Shown here: piece by piece, positions 1 through 10,734 of the stretch
How the letters are laid out: every line of letters begins with the position of its first letter
Position numbering within the stretch: the first letter of the stretch is position 1
Assembly (NCBI GenBank): GCA_039090855.1
Contig: CM076990.1
Span: 198,963,232 to 199,027,231, forward strand
Length of the DNA: 64,000 bases
Direction: 5' to 3'
DNA from: Macrothele yani
Lineage: Eukaryota > Arthropoda > Arachnida > Araneae > Macrothelidae
Program-made: the position numbers and the translations under genes
Notes under the pieces: generated by a model
Seen by the model: only the letters and a program-made list of their open reading frames with translations
Told to the model about the DNA's origin: nothing
Database searches by the model: none

Positions 1-875
1 AACTTTGAGCGAGAAAGGATTGTTGGGATGAGAGAAGCTGGATTTTTCATACCGCAAAATTGCCAGTCGTGCGAGATGGAACCTCAGTACAGTGGTATGA
101 AGGTGGCTTCAATGGGCAGATAAGGCTCGGACGCACAGAAATCCGAGAAATAGACGGCAGGATCGCACGACTGCACAAGATGGCAGACACCTCTACCGCA
201 TGGCAGTGACCAATCGCACAGCGACATCCACGGTGTTAGCGTACCTATGGGTCTCGAACACAGGCATTGGCACGCTGATTGGCAACAGGTCGTATTTTCT
301 GACGATTCACGATTCAACTTGATTCACCATGATGGCCACATACGTGTTCGAAGGCATCGTGGTGAACGGCACCTTGCAGCGTCATACCGGCCCAACGTCA
401 AGAGTCATGGTTCAGTTCGCGCTCTCTCCTGATACGAATTGAGAGAACCCTCAATAGCCAATGATACATCAGGGATATTTTACAGGCAGAGGTGATACTC
501 TTCTTTCAGAGTTGTCCTGGCGCTATATTGCAGCAGGACAGTGCTCGGCCACATGTAGCTCGGAATGTCTAAGGCTTCTTTCATGCACTGCAGATCACCA
601 CAAATGAACTGTGGTCTCACACAGAAGCAGCCTGGCAGGCTATTCCCACAGACGATATCAAAAACCTCTTCCATTCAATGCCACGCCATGTAGAGGGTGT
701 TATTGTTGCTCAAGGTGGCTTCACACGATACTGTGTCTTGAAGCGAAAAACTCTTATATAGCTCTACAAATGTAATCATTTATCTCCTGTAACATGAGGA
801 ATCTGTGATATAACTTTCATTTGAATAGCCAGATTCTTTCTTGATGTTGTAAACAGTTGTGTATTTCAGATTTTA
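1..875 (+). pseudogene. Tc1-like transposase remnant (truncated by window start)
   Basis: Degenerate copy of a Tc1/mariner-superfamily (DDE) transposase. The first bases still encode a recognisable N-terminal helix-turn-helix start (FERERIVGMREAGF). Around 247-390 the catalytic-core entry VVFSDDSRFNL with a following HDGHIRVRRHRGER stretch is open, which matches the first catalytic Asp region of the family. Around 623-735 the conserved C-terminus is readable (DDIKNLFHSMPRHV, then GGFTRY). Frameshifts and stops separate these blocks, so it is not a functional gene. The 5' end lies outside the window, and the 3' boundary is set only approximately by the loss of similarity after the C-terminus. 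No terminal inverted repeat was identified. The family assignment is secure from the motif order. Confidence 0.85.
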
Positions 876-2749
876 TTTCTTGACTTCTTAGTACGGAGTT
901 CATCGTTATGCCTTTTTTTTTTCGTCTATTTTTCAACCTCCTCGCAAAGGACTTGCAGCCGTTTTTTAAAACTTTTCCTTCGAAGACTTTCTACAAAAGT
1001 CAGTTAATTTTTTGCTTAAAGTTAAATGTTTCTTCATTGAGAAAAAAAAAATATGTTGAAGCCTTATCTAAAATAATTTGTTGAGATATTTTGATCATAT
1101 TTACACAGGAGGATGCCAGTAGTCTCATTGTTTGCGCAGTACATTTGTTAATGTTTTTATCACTTCGAACACTATGTTACTCTACGCATCTTCCTAAAAA
1201 TAGTTTAAAAAATTTTAAAATGTAGAAAATTAATTTGAAATCCCACGGAGTGCGGCGGTAGTTTTCCTGATTTACAGAAAAGTCACTGCAAATTATACGC
1301 CTGAAGATTAATCATCATCTTCAGGAAGACACAAGGAAGTTTTTCTGTTCACTGAAAAGTTTTTCGTGCACCAAGTGACAAGGGTAGATGACCTTTTCTT
1401 GTGCCGCATGCTCGGTTTGTAACTCATTAAGAAGAAATACATTGAAAGAGTTACAGAAAAGAGGAGGTCTCGTCAATGGTCGTTCTTATGTAGGCGGGGA
1501 TTACGTGACGCTTGTGTTGAAGCTGTGTTGAAAAAAAATCGATGATGATTTAGGAAATTATCTGAAAAGGAGAATGGTCGATTATCCCATGGGCCATTCA
1601 AATCAAGGTAATCAGCATAAATATTACTACAGTCTGGTTCCTGTGGCTTTCTTCCAGTTATGAAATTGAAAAGAATCATGATGTTCATGAAACACGTCAT
1701 TGAAATTAAAAGCATCACTAAATGCATTACTCTTCGCCATGTCTTCCAAAAACAGGATATCGCTTTGTTGCGCATGTGACATGGAAATGATTTCCTCCCA
1801 AACCAAGACCAGTTCGTTTATTTTAATTATTTCTTGCATGATATAAGAACATTACAACTAAATTTTTTCTAGTTTCATGTGTTTTGCAACTATGAATTTA
1901 TTAATTAAATTATCAAGAGAGACAAAAAGCTTAAATTTCAAATCAGAAAACTTAATGTCGTCACCAGAACACTATGGAATTTCGGCCAGTTTTTATTCCC
2001 TTTTTTTTTTTTTTCAGTTTAAAAAAGTGATGGATTTTCCCTTTTTTTTTTTTTTTCATTTTTTTAAACATGTAATCATAATTTTCTCTTAAGGTGCGAA
2101 TTATTGCAAAGTTCAGCGTCAAACAAATAGAAGTAAAAGGCTCCATACATCTTGAACATGCGCAGTGTAACTTGCACAATGTACTTTTTTCAAAACAATT
2201 GGGGCGAATTCCACCGTGAAAAGAGAACAGGGAATATTTAATGTCATTTACTTGAACGACTGCGGATCAACGACATGTTCTACATAGGTCCTCAAAAAAT
2301 ACCGACTGAAAAGACTCCTCTCGACTTCGGAGATACTTTCCGATAAACTATGAAGTTAAACTATATTTTTATAAAGCGGGTAATAGCTTATCCATAACAT
2401 ATGATGGAAGTTGTGGACGACTCTTTGACGTTATTTTCTTTCCCTTTTCAACTTAACAATACGTAGTTAAGGATTTAGCTCTACAAAAATATTATCTATA
2501 CCGTTCCGTTACTGAAGTATTCAGCCAATCATTCCTTCATTTCCTCAAGCACTCGCGTATAGCCATTCTCGTTCGTATTTCTCCAAGCATAGGTCCAAGC
2601 ACACGCACTATCTTAGACAAAGTTTTCAAATCGATTTTTTTTACTGGAATTTTGAACTCTACAGCTCGAAGTTAGTACGTACTTCTTAAATTCGGCATCC
2701 TCTTCTTCCTCTTCCGCTGCGTTTGTAATTCATGTGGGCGGTGTAGGTA
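876..2749. other. Intergenic stretch, no gene recognised
   Basis: AT-rich sequence with two long T runs near 1999-2015 and 2041-2057 that sit inside a short local direct repeat. Short open frames at 1473-1839 have no family motifs and look like chance. I see no other feature here. Confidence 0.5.
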
Positions 2750-2789
2750 TACACTGAAGTGCCAAAATTCATGAGATATGTACCTAGTA

Positions 2790-4060
2790 TCGTGTAGGAC
2801 CTCCTCTAGCCCGGCTAAGTGCAGCAACTCGACGTGGCATCGATTCCACAAATGGCCGGAAAACCTGGAGAGACGTTGAGCTATGCCGTCTGAACAGGCG
2901 CCCATAGTTCCCTGGTATGTGTAGGTGCAGGATCTTCGGCGCGGATGGACCTTTCCATTACGTCCTATAAGTGCTCTATTGGGTTCATGTTGCGCGAACG
3001 TGGTGGCCACAACAACATCCGTAGGAACTGTCCAGAATATTCCTCGAACCAATTTTGGACAGCTTGGGTTTTTTTTTTTGTTTTTTTTTTTTTGGTTGGA
3101 GGTTTAACGACCACCGTGAGCAACTCAATGGGCTATAAGCAGTCGCCCGTCCCTAATTTAGGGTCACTGGTTCCAGGGAAGGGAGAGAGCCAGTGCCGTA
3201 AGACAAACACAACATCCATGCCTGACCGGGATTCGAACCCGGACCCCTTACGGACGAATGATCAGAGGCCAACGCCTTAGACCACTGCGCCACAGGGGCG
3301 GCTTTGGACAGCTTGGGCCCGATGGCATGGTGCATTGTCAGCCTGGAAAGTTCAAGCGTTGTTGGAGTACAATGAAGTCCGTGAAGGGCTGCAAATGGTC
3401 ACCCAGCAGATCAGCAAAGCGATTACCGGTTAATGACGTGTTTACGAGGACCAGAGGACCCAAACTGTGCCAACTAAAGACACCCCACACATGTGTGAAA
3501 CCACCACCAGCTTACATAGTGCCTTTTTGACAGCTTGGGTCCATGGCCTCATGGGGTCTGCGCCACACCCGAACCCTACCATCAGCTCGTAACAACTGGT
3601 AGCGTGACTAATCGGACCATGCCACATGTTGCCTGTCTTCCAGTGTCCAATTACCGTGTTCACAAGCCCAGGTGAGACGCTGTGTACGATGTCCTGGTGT
3701 TAACAGAGGCACCCTGGTGGGTCTTCTGCTCCCACACCCCATGGACGCTAAATTACGCTGCACTGGCCTGATGGATGAGTCTCTGGCATCTCCTGCATTG
3801 AATGTGGACATTATTTGAGCCAGTGTCTCTCGTCTGTTAGCATGGACAATCCTGGTCGGACGCCGCTGGTCACGATCATTCTAGCACCCGTGGTAGGCCG
3901 CGGATCGAGGAATGCTGAATGTTCTCACAACTTCAGAAACTGAATTCCCCATCCGTCTGGCTCCCATTACTATGCCTCGTTGAAACTCCGATAGTTCAGG
4001 TCGGCTTGCAAATAATCCTAGTGGCGGTTGTTCAACCTGACTCACGAGATTACACCTCGT
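2790..4060 (-). pseudogene. Tc1-like transposase, broken and SINE-interrupted
   Basis: Minus-strand transposase read in several frames. From right to left it shows an N-terminal HTH (LSEFQRGIVMGARRMG), the linker region VQRNLASMGCGSRRPTRVPL with TWACEHGNWTLEDRQHVAWSD at the first catalytic Asp, a central GGGFTHVWGVFSWHSLGPL-type block after a frameshift, and LTGNRFADLLGDHLQPF. The second catalytic region is split by the SINE. Past it, the residual NMNPIEHL-like third catalytic segment is readable only with frameshifts. Family knowledge: Tc1 transposases are about 340 aa with a DD34E triad. Multiple frameshifts and the insertion make this copy inactive. Confidence 0.8.
3069..3302 (-). repeat. 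tRNA-derived SINE, family A (copy 1, young)
   Basis: On the minus strand the element starts with a tRNA-like head carrying an A box (TGGCGCAGTGGTCTA) and B box (GGTTCGAATCC). A body of about 120 bp shared with five other copies in this window follows, and it ends in an A-rich tail (T runs on the plus strand at 3069-3094). It is flanked by a perfect 15-bp duplication, TTTGGACAGCTTGGG, at 3054-3068 and 3303-3317, which proves insertion into the Tc1-like element. It differs from the copy at 61431 at only about four positions over roughly 205 bp, so the family moved recently. Confidence 0.92.
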
Positions 4061-4164
4061 AGCTGATAAAAATCGTGGCTTGCGTCGAAACCTTTATACG
4101 ACGGCAGCGCCAATTAAAAATTTGCATACTGCTGTTCCATGACTTTTGGCACTTTCAGTGCATA

Positions 4165-4555
4165 ACATGATAGCAAAGCATATGAACGCGAGGTCATTCA
4201 AAGATCAGTGGGAGATATACAAAACGGAAGACCTAAGCAATCCAAACGAAGTGAGGCCCGTAAAGATGAAATATACGAAGAAACTGAGGCTCTGAGAGCT
4301 GAGGGAACCCCCGAGAAGAAAGAACTCCTGAAGGAACTTGCGAGGCGAAAAAGCTGAGCATGAGAATTTAAGAAATACAAAGAATGTGGCTCAGAGATTT
4401 AAAGATGCCCTTCAGATGACAGAAGTGAGTCAGAGAGTGTTGAGAAGATTTACAAGATAAAAGTAACGAACCTCAAAGAACCGAAATGATATGAAACAAG
4501 AAAATGACACCCAGTTTTTGGTTATAATGAGAACATCTTTCGACACGAATGAAAA
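4165..4555. other. Spacer between two Tc1-like elements
   Basis: Purine-rich sequence (many GAAG/GAGA words) between the TA borders of the flanking transposons. No coding motif or repeat family recognised. Confidence 0.5.
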
Positions 4556-5950
4556 TACACTCACGGACAATGATATTTGATCACCAAGAAGGAAGCATCG
4601 GATTGAACTGAAATTTTATGGACGTGATGATACAGATGAATGATACACATGATGACAAAAACAGAGCTGCGGGACAACTACAGAGGGATCTGTGGCACGC
4701 AGTCCGGTAACCTTCAATAGCGCGTCGCACCGCCTCGTGCGGCGATACATGCTGCAATACGGTCCGGCATGGAGGGCCAACAGACGCCTGATGTTGTTAG
4801 ATTGGCCCACACGTGTTGGACGGTATATTCCAAATCTAGGTTAATGCGGCACGGTGGTAGCTGGCGTTTCAACTGGTCCCACACAGGCTCGATTTGGGAC
4901 ATGTTCGGGGAGCGGGTAGGCCATGGAAGTGTCTTGACATGATGTAGGCAGTCCTAGGCAACCCGAGCGTGTGCGGACGGGTGTTATCCTGTTGGTATAG
5001 CGCACCTGGAATCCCGGCCAGCAATGGGGAGCACATGGGGCCGTAGGATCTGATCCACATACCCCTGCCCACTCAATGATCCACGTACCACTACTAGAGC
5101 TGATCGGGTATCGTAAGCTATGGCTCCCCAGACCATAATGCCTGAAGTGGGGGAGATGTGGCGCTCGATAGCGAGGTTGACCTCCACACCCGGACACGAT
5201 GATGATTTTTACCGAAAATGAAGCGGCACTCATCGCTAAACACCACACGTCACTAGTCTGTGGCGTTCCACGTCACTCTATCCTGGCACCACTGCAAACG
5301 GAGCCGGCGATATTCCGGTGTTGATGGCAGCAAACGTAAGGGGGCGCTGTAATCGCAGATTTGCTTCCGGGAGGCGTCGGAAAATTGTTCGTGGGTGCAC
5401 AGGAGCCGCTACATCTACCTATATATAGGGAACGGGGTCCCCGCGGTATCCGTTCGTGTCTGACGCACGATCCGTCGATTCTCTCTACCGGTGGTCCTCC
5501 TGGTCCGTCGGGAGCCGCTCCGCCGTGTGGCAGTGCCGTAACGTGTCCCTTGATCCCAACACAGTTGGACAGTAGTGTCAGAACGATCCACGTGGTGGGC
5601 TATATACGGCGCGCCGACCACCCTGCGGTTTTCAGCCCGATGATCGGACCTCTCGCAAAGTCTGTAAGTTGTGTAAATCGACGTCCCTGGCGTCTACCAG
5701 GCATTCTTGTCACTCTCTACTCTTACTTGCGTCGGCTGGTGCTTTTTGCTTTCATTGGGCACCTACTACACGCCGGTTTATAAGGCTGCCGGTTCGTGCT
5801 TGCAGCGCCACCACAGGTTGTGCGGTCATGCGCAATCGCACCAAACGTGGTTCATTTGCATTCCAGCACGCACTCTAGAGCTATTCGCACAGTTTCGCGG
5901 TTGTAGCATGTTTTCTTCTAGATGCGCAAATTTGATTGTCCGTGAGTGTA
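4556..5950 (-). mobile_element. Tc1-like DNA transposon with perfect inverted ends
   Basis: The left end is TACACTCACGGACAA and the right end is TTGTCCGTGAGTGTA, an exact 15-bp inverted repeat including the TA target duplication. The span of about 1.39 kb encloses a minus-strand transposase remnant. Intact ends with a decayed gene suggest an element that could once have been moved in trans. It sits 0.4 kb from the preceding Tc1-like element but belongs to a different subfamily, because both ends and transposase differ. Confidence 0.92.
4714..5640 (-). pseudogene. Tc1-like transposase, frameshifted
   Basis: Minus-strand transposase in pieces. The blocks in order are: an N-terminal region with a basic linker (RRSGSRRTRRTT) around 5480-5560; a catalytic core with an IMVWGAIAYDTRSALVVVRG block around 5080-5150; GQGYVDQILRPHVLP; the second catalytic segment GALYQQDNTRPHT near 4980-5020; the third segment SQIEPVWDQLKRQ around 4850-4900; and the C-terminus MPDRIAACIAARGGATRY ending at a stop at 4714. 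The second Asp (QQDN) and the Glu (IEPVWD) of a DD34E triad can both be read, but successive blocks lie in different frames. No intact product is possible. Confidence 0.85.
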
Positions 5951-6440
5951 TTTCAAAGTTATTCATAGTCAGTAGAACATATTACAAAAAACACAAAAAA
6001 TCAATCATGTTTCTACAAACGAGAAAACAAGTAGTAAATAGAAACAGTTACTTTCCCCCACTACGGGTTGAAAAGTCTATTACGAAAATGAAAGAAATTG
6101 TGTTCAAAAAACTTCTCTTAGCTGAAGGAATATCAGAGACAAAGCGATTTTTTATGGCTAACAGTTAGAAGAACAGATATAGAGAAAAAACATGATCTTA
6201 GTGGAAAAAAATTAATAATGAAAAAGTAGAGAATATATAAAAGTGTTCTTCACAGCAAAAAGCTCTTCTATAGAAAAATAACTTCAAATATGTTGCTGGG
6301 AAGCAGAGGTAGCGCGGAAAAAGTTTTTGGCGTTTCTGTTTTCCAGCAGGTAAACTGTGCTCTATTTTAAAAATATTTTTATTTCTCATCTTTTATTTTT
6401 AATTTCTCATCTTTACTGCAACAAACGGCTTCCTTTTTTT
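5951..6440. other. No gene recognised
   Basis: AT-rich flank between the Tc1-like element and a LINE fragment. The open frame running out of the transposon into 6168 has no motif and crosses the element border, so it is treated as chance. Confidence 0.5.
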
Positions 6441-6925
6441 CTTCTTCTTCCTTTTCTTCTCAGCCTGTCTCAGACCACTGCTGGACGAAGGCCTCCTCCA
6501 TTTCTTTCCATTTTTCTCTATTCTTGGCTATGGTTGATCAATTTCTTCCCACAAATTGACACAGTTCATCGCTCCATCTCCTTCTAGGACGTCCTCTGCT
6601 TCGTTTTCCTTCTTTTGGAATCCAGTTCGTTAGTATGATGGTTCATTGCTCGTCCTCTCTTCTCGATAGATGTCCGACCCACTTCCATTTTAGTCGCTTA
6701 TGGTAATGAATGATGTCTGCGATACTTGTAGTTTGGCTTGTTATCCAGATGTTCCGTTTCTTATCTCTTAATGTGATGCCTAGCATCAGCCTCTCCATTT
6801 GTCTTTGAGTTGTTGCAAGTTTATTTGTCAATGCTTTTGTCAGAGTCCAGGTTTCACAACCATATGTCATGTCTGGAAGCATACAGTGGTTAAATGTCTT
6901 CCTTGTAACGAATGGCATACAGTAA
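6441..6925 (-). pseudogene. LINE (non-LTR retrotransposon) RT C-terminal fragment
   Basis: The minus strand encodes the region downstream of the reverse-transcriptase core that is typical of endonuclease-RT LINEs: DMTYGCETWTLTKA, then LATTQRQMERLMLGITLRDKKRN and DIIHYHKRLKWKWVGHLSRR. The downstream sequence (6441-6640) includes the 3' motif found in the larger LINE at 18.8 kb: ACTGCTGGACGAAGGCC on the plus strand, mirrored by ACTGCTCGATGAAGGTC there. The endonuclease and RT core are missing, as expected of a 5'-truncated LINE insertion. Confidence 0.8.
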
Positions 6926-6949
6926 AACAAAAAAGCCGTTTTTAAAGGA

Positions 6950-7163
6950 TTTTTTTTATTGGAAGTTCAATGACTGCCGTGAGCAACTCAATGGGCTATA
7001 AGCAGTCTCCCGTGTCTAATTTAGGGCCATCGGTTCCAGGGAAGGCAAAAAGCCAGTGCCTTAAGACAAACACAACATCCATGCCTTACCGTGATTCAAA
7101 CCCGGACACATCTAGGACGAGTGGCCACAAGTCAGCGCTTAGACCCCTACGCCACAGGGGCAC
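6950..7163 (-). repeat. tRNA-derived SINE, family A (copy 2)
   Basis: Same body as the copy at 3069 (block AGCAACTCAATGGGCTATAA, then GACAAACACAACATCC), with tRNA-like A and B boxes at the right-hand end on the minus strand. The A box is damaged (CCCCTACGCCACA on the plus strand) and there are more substitutions than in copies 1 and 6, so it is older. I could not define a clear target duplication. Confidence 0.85.
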
Positions 7164-7179
7164 AAGAAGATTTTTGGAA

Positions 7180-7708
7180 GTGGAGATACAGCATCAAACA
7201 AAAGTACACACCAACACCACCAAGCGCCATAACTGTGAACTACGAAACTCTACGAGTAAAGGCAAAATGTTCCGCAAAGTAAATAGTATACGGCGGTCAA
7301 AGAATTGTTTAAATCGGTCTTTTGGAAGCAGAGATATCGGGGATATCGGAATTTAACTTTTGGCCCCTCGCGGAAAAACTATGCATTACTTAAAAAATAA
7401 ACTGTGCCCAAGATAGTCTTCGTCACAAATGGTATCGAATGGAAGAAAAAATGTTATCCATCGGATGTTGAGATGCAATTATATTGAATAAAATGTATTC
7501 TGAAGTTGGTAGCATCTCCATTTACTCCCTCTGGTGGCGAAATTATGCATCGCAGAAAAACAGGAAGGCATAGATCATCGTTCTCACATTCCGAGCTCCC
7601 CAAAGCAAAATTAATTTTTCAGCTCGAACTAATAGTTGCAGATATATAGTGTCCAGAGACGGAAAGACGGACGGACTTTTTCTACGAAAGACGTGCTAAA
7701 AACTGATG
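7180..7708. repeat. Dispersed repeat with terminal GGAC run and GTGCTAAAAA end
   Basis: This shares a mosaic of motifs with 22130-23588: CAAATCGG..TTTTGGAAGCAGAGATATCG, CTCTGGTGGCGAAATTATGCAT, TAGTTGCAGATATATAGTGTCC, a GACGGACGGAC run, and a final ACGTGCTAAAAA. No coding potential is seen. The shared 3' order shows that the two loci are copies of one family with a defined end at about 7708. Confidence 0.65.
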
Positions 7709-9515
7709 CGCGGAGATCTATAAGGAGACCTTCAAAGCGCAAGAATTGAAGCGCCGAGAGTTAAGATGTCCAGCGAGACGGAAAATCTGACCTGCATGGA
7801 CGTAGAGAGATTCAAAAGAATTGTGGATCAGAGATCTGGGGAGACCCACAAGATGAAGGAACTGAAGTTCAGAGAGCTAAGGAGATCCTTCAGACGAAAG
7901 AAGAGAGATGCAGTAAGAACATTATTAATGCACCTTTTGAGACGATGCGCGGCTTAACAGGGTTATTAAAGCGAAACACGGGGTCTCGTTTACTGCATTT
8001 GTCTTTGCTGTCCAACGACAAAAATGAGAGGAACCAAATTCGACTTCAAGCGAAGCTGTTAACATAAAGTATCATGACGTAAATTATTGCCTGGAATATG
8101 ATGCCACCGAATTTCTCATGTTCGAAGTTAGTTTTAATCAAGTAGTGGTCTTGTTTTTGGAGTTCTCAAAAGAAGTTCCTGTTAGCACATATAAGAAGAG
8201 TTTTGTTCCGGGTTGTCCGCTCTCGGTGAAACATAAAAATTTAGTACATGGAATGTGCAAATTTTACGAATTAAAGGGCTGTGAAACGGTGGTCTTAAGT
8301 GTGTAAACTTCAACCCAGCGAGGCCTCCTCTTCACCCGATTGCTCCGTCGAAGTGAGGCGATGACAGCTCTTTCCGTAAACAGGGCCTCATTGTTAAGAC
8401 AGGAGATGAGGCCCATTAAAAGATGGCCTAGCGCTTTCAACTCCGTAATCAAATGGGACCATCACGGTAGTTGGTCGCTCTTCACTTTCACTTAATCGCA
8501 TCGATGGCCTTATTGCAACTGGCGATTTATGAACGCTCATTTTTTTTTTTTTTTTTTTTTATCGACGCGTAACGTATTGGGCACAGTTTCTGAAGGGCAT
8601 GGAATCAATGATTTTAAATCGCACAACATGAGGGTACAAAAATTTAAAATTATGTTGAATGGAATGTAAAAATAAGAAGTTGAGAAAAATGAAATGTGGT
8701 GCAAAGGTATTTGACATCAAAAGACATCTTAAAAAGAACCACCTTTTTTAACACGTCTTTTGACCATATAAAAATTCCACATTTTCCAGCTTTGATTAAT
8801 GCAAAAATTTTCAGCTATAGAGTCAGCAATTGATGATATTCTCTCTTTTTTGGAGAAGAATATCATCGCAGTTTTATTAGCGATTGATATTTGAAAAGGA
8901 AAGGGAGAGTGTGTTAATTATGAAATCAAAAATAAGAAAAATAAATTCCTATCACGTTTGCAAAGTGCACTTCATTAAAACTGAGTGAATCAACTTAAAC
9001 TTTCCAATCCCCAATCTGCGTTCACTGTAATTGACTTCCAAAATGTAATGCGTCCGGTTTTGTTTTTTTTTTTTTTTTTTTTCGCGGGGATGGAGGAAGC
9101 TAACAAGATTCGGTATACTACTTTAAAATATTTCAGGATATTTCAAAGTTCCAGTCAATGTTTTCCTGAAGAATTCTTCCCCATTTTTTTCTATTTATGA
9201 TTACATAGTGACCAACGTAGATGCGCTTTGTCCCCTGGCAGCAAATTTCGGTGTCAGAAAAAATTGAAAATTTATCAAAATAGTTATTCCACAATGCACC
9301 TCGTACTCGCCGTGTAGATGAAAGTACAACTAGCGTGCAAGTGAGGCTCACACACCTTTCCTATGCGAATTCAATCGCAATAGAACACAGAGAGTAAGAA
9401 TAAAAGGCCATTCCATCCTTGAACCGTTCTCTTAGTATCAGAGTTTTGCAGATTTCAAGCCAAAGGAGGAAATATTTATCGCTTTGTTTCTATTAACTTC
9501 TAAGAGATAATGCCA
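7709..9515. other. No gene recognised; two long T runs
   Basis: The interval contains a purine-rich stretch at 7740-7960 resembling the one at 4200-4440, and T runs of about 20 nt at 8541-8560 and 9062-9082 that could be tails of unrecognised retroposons. Short open frames have no family motifs. Confidence 0.45.
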
Positions 9516-9539
9516 GTAAGTGAACGAATAATGCAAGGA

Positions 9540-10290
9540 TGATAAAATATCTCAGTAAAACCACAAAGGTTTTGTTTCAGGTCCTCGTTGACAAAGGTTT
9601 TGCTTCGAGTCCTCGTTGATAAGTAAACGAATAATCCAAGGATGATAAAATATCTCAGTAGAACCACAAAGGTTTTGCTTCGGGTCCTCGTTGATAAGTC
9701 AACGAATAATGCAAGGATGATAAAATAACTCAGTAGAACAACAAAGGTTTTGCCTTCGGGTCCACGTTGACAAAAGTTTTGCTTCGGGTCCTCGTTGATA
9801 AGTCAACGAATAATGCAAGGATGATAAAATATCTCAGTAGAACAACAAAGGTTTTGCTTCGGGTCCTCGTTGATAAGTCAACGAATAATGCAAGGATGAT
9901 AAAATATCTCAGTAGAACCACAAAGGTTTTGCTTCGGGTCCTCGTTGACAAAGGTTTTGCTTCGGGTCCTCGTTGACAAAGGTTTTGCTTCGGGTCCTCG
10001 TTGACAAAGGTTTTGCTTCGGGTCCTCGTTGACAAAGGTTTTGCTTCGGGTCCTCGTTGATAAGTCAACGAATAATGCAAGGATGATAAAATATCTCAGT
10101 AGAACCACAAAGGTTTTGCTTCGGGTCCTCGTTGATAAGTCAACGAATAATGCAAGGATGATATAATATCTCAGTAGAACCACAAAGGTTTTGCTTCGGG
10201 TCCTCGTTGATAAGTCAACGAATAATGCCAGGATGATAAAATATCTCAGTAGAACCACAAAGGTTTTGCTTCGGGTCCTCGTTGATAAGT
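9540..10290. repeat. Minisatellite with two interleaved unit lengths (75 and 28 bp)
   Basis: The phrase GCTTCGGGTCCTCGTTGA recurs throughout. At 9856 to 9931 the period is exactly 75 bp; at 9931 onward it is 28 bp for several consecutive units, then 75 bp again. The short unit equals the long one minus a 47-bp block that contains TCAACGAATAATGCAAGGAT. Repeat units keep frames open (for example up to 142 codons on the minus strand at 9878-10306), but the translated repeats shift phase at 28-bp units and are not a credible protein. Confidence 0.93.
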
Positions 10291-10308
10291 CACACCGAAA
10301 GTTCATAG

Positions 10309-10734
10309 TAACAATTATATATCCACTAATAGATCAAATACCATTACATACGTCTGATCCTTAGTTTATATGATGCACATTATTGGTGTGTCATTTTCCT
10401 TTGTTTGTGGATTCATTGACGATTCTCAACACATGTCACGATATTCCAATGATAATTCCTTGGGAGATGAAACATTTGGTTCTAATCTTTTCTTTTATGT
10501 ACACTAATTTTAACAAAGTGCAATAATGTGTGTGCAATAGTGTACATAAAAGAAAAGATTAAAACCAAATGTTTCATCTCCCAAGGAATTATCATTGGAA
10601 AATCGTGACATGTGTTGAGAATCGTTAATGAATCCACAAACAAAGGAAAATGACACACCAATAATGTACATCATATAAACTAAGGATTAGAAGTACGTAA
10701 TGGTATTTGATCTATAAGTGGATATATAATTGTT
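10309..10734. repeat. Long palindrome (fold-back element), arms of about 197 bp
   Basis: The left arm 10309-10505 is the near-perfect reverse complement of the right arm 10539-10734, with a 33-nt loop. Arm ends read TAACAATTATATATCCACT and, inverted, AGTGGATATATAATTGTT. By eye there are only about ten mismatches. There is no coding capacity. The flanks are minisatellite sequence on both sides (GTTGATAAGTCA before, TGCAAGGATGATA after), so the palindrome sits inside the last repeat unit. Confidence 0.93.

Larger units (their letters stand above)
2750..4164 (-). mobile_element. Tc1-like DNA transposon with a SINE insertion
   Basis: About 1.4-kb element bounded by TA dinucleotides and imperfect inverted ends: the left end reads TACACTGAAGTGCCAAAA, and the right end, on the minus strand, reads CACTGAAAGTGCCAAAAG. 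The interior encodes a decayed Tc1-family transposase on the minus strand. The element contains a tRNA-derived SINE (3069-3302) flanked by a perfect 15-bp target duplication, so without the SINE it is about 1.17 kb, close to the usual length of a Tc1 element. TA target duplication and inverted ends are hallmarks of the superfamily. Confidence 0.85.

Noticed and set aside
5361..5783. 140-codon plus-strand open frame
   Set aside because: It is antisense to the Tc1-like transposase at 4714-5640 and crosses its N-terminal region; no motif of its own.
9730..10306. Long repetitive open frames on the minus strand (up to 142 codons) that could suggest a repeat protein
   Set aside because: They arise because 75 bp is a multiple of three; 28-bp units change the frame, there is no domain, and the frames run out of the array at once.
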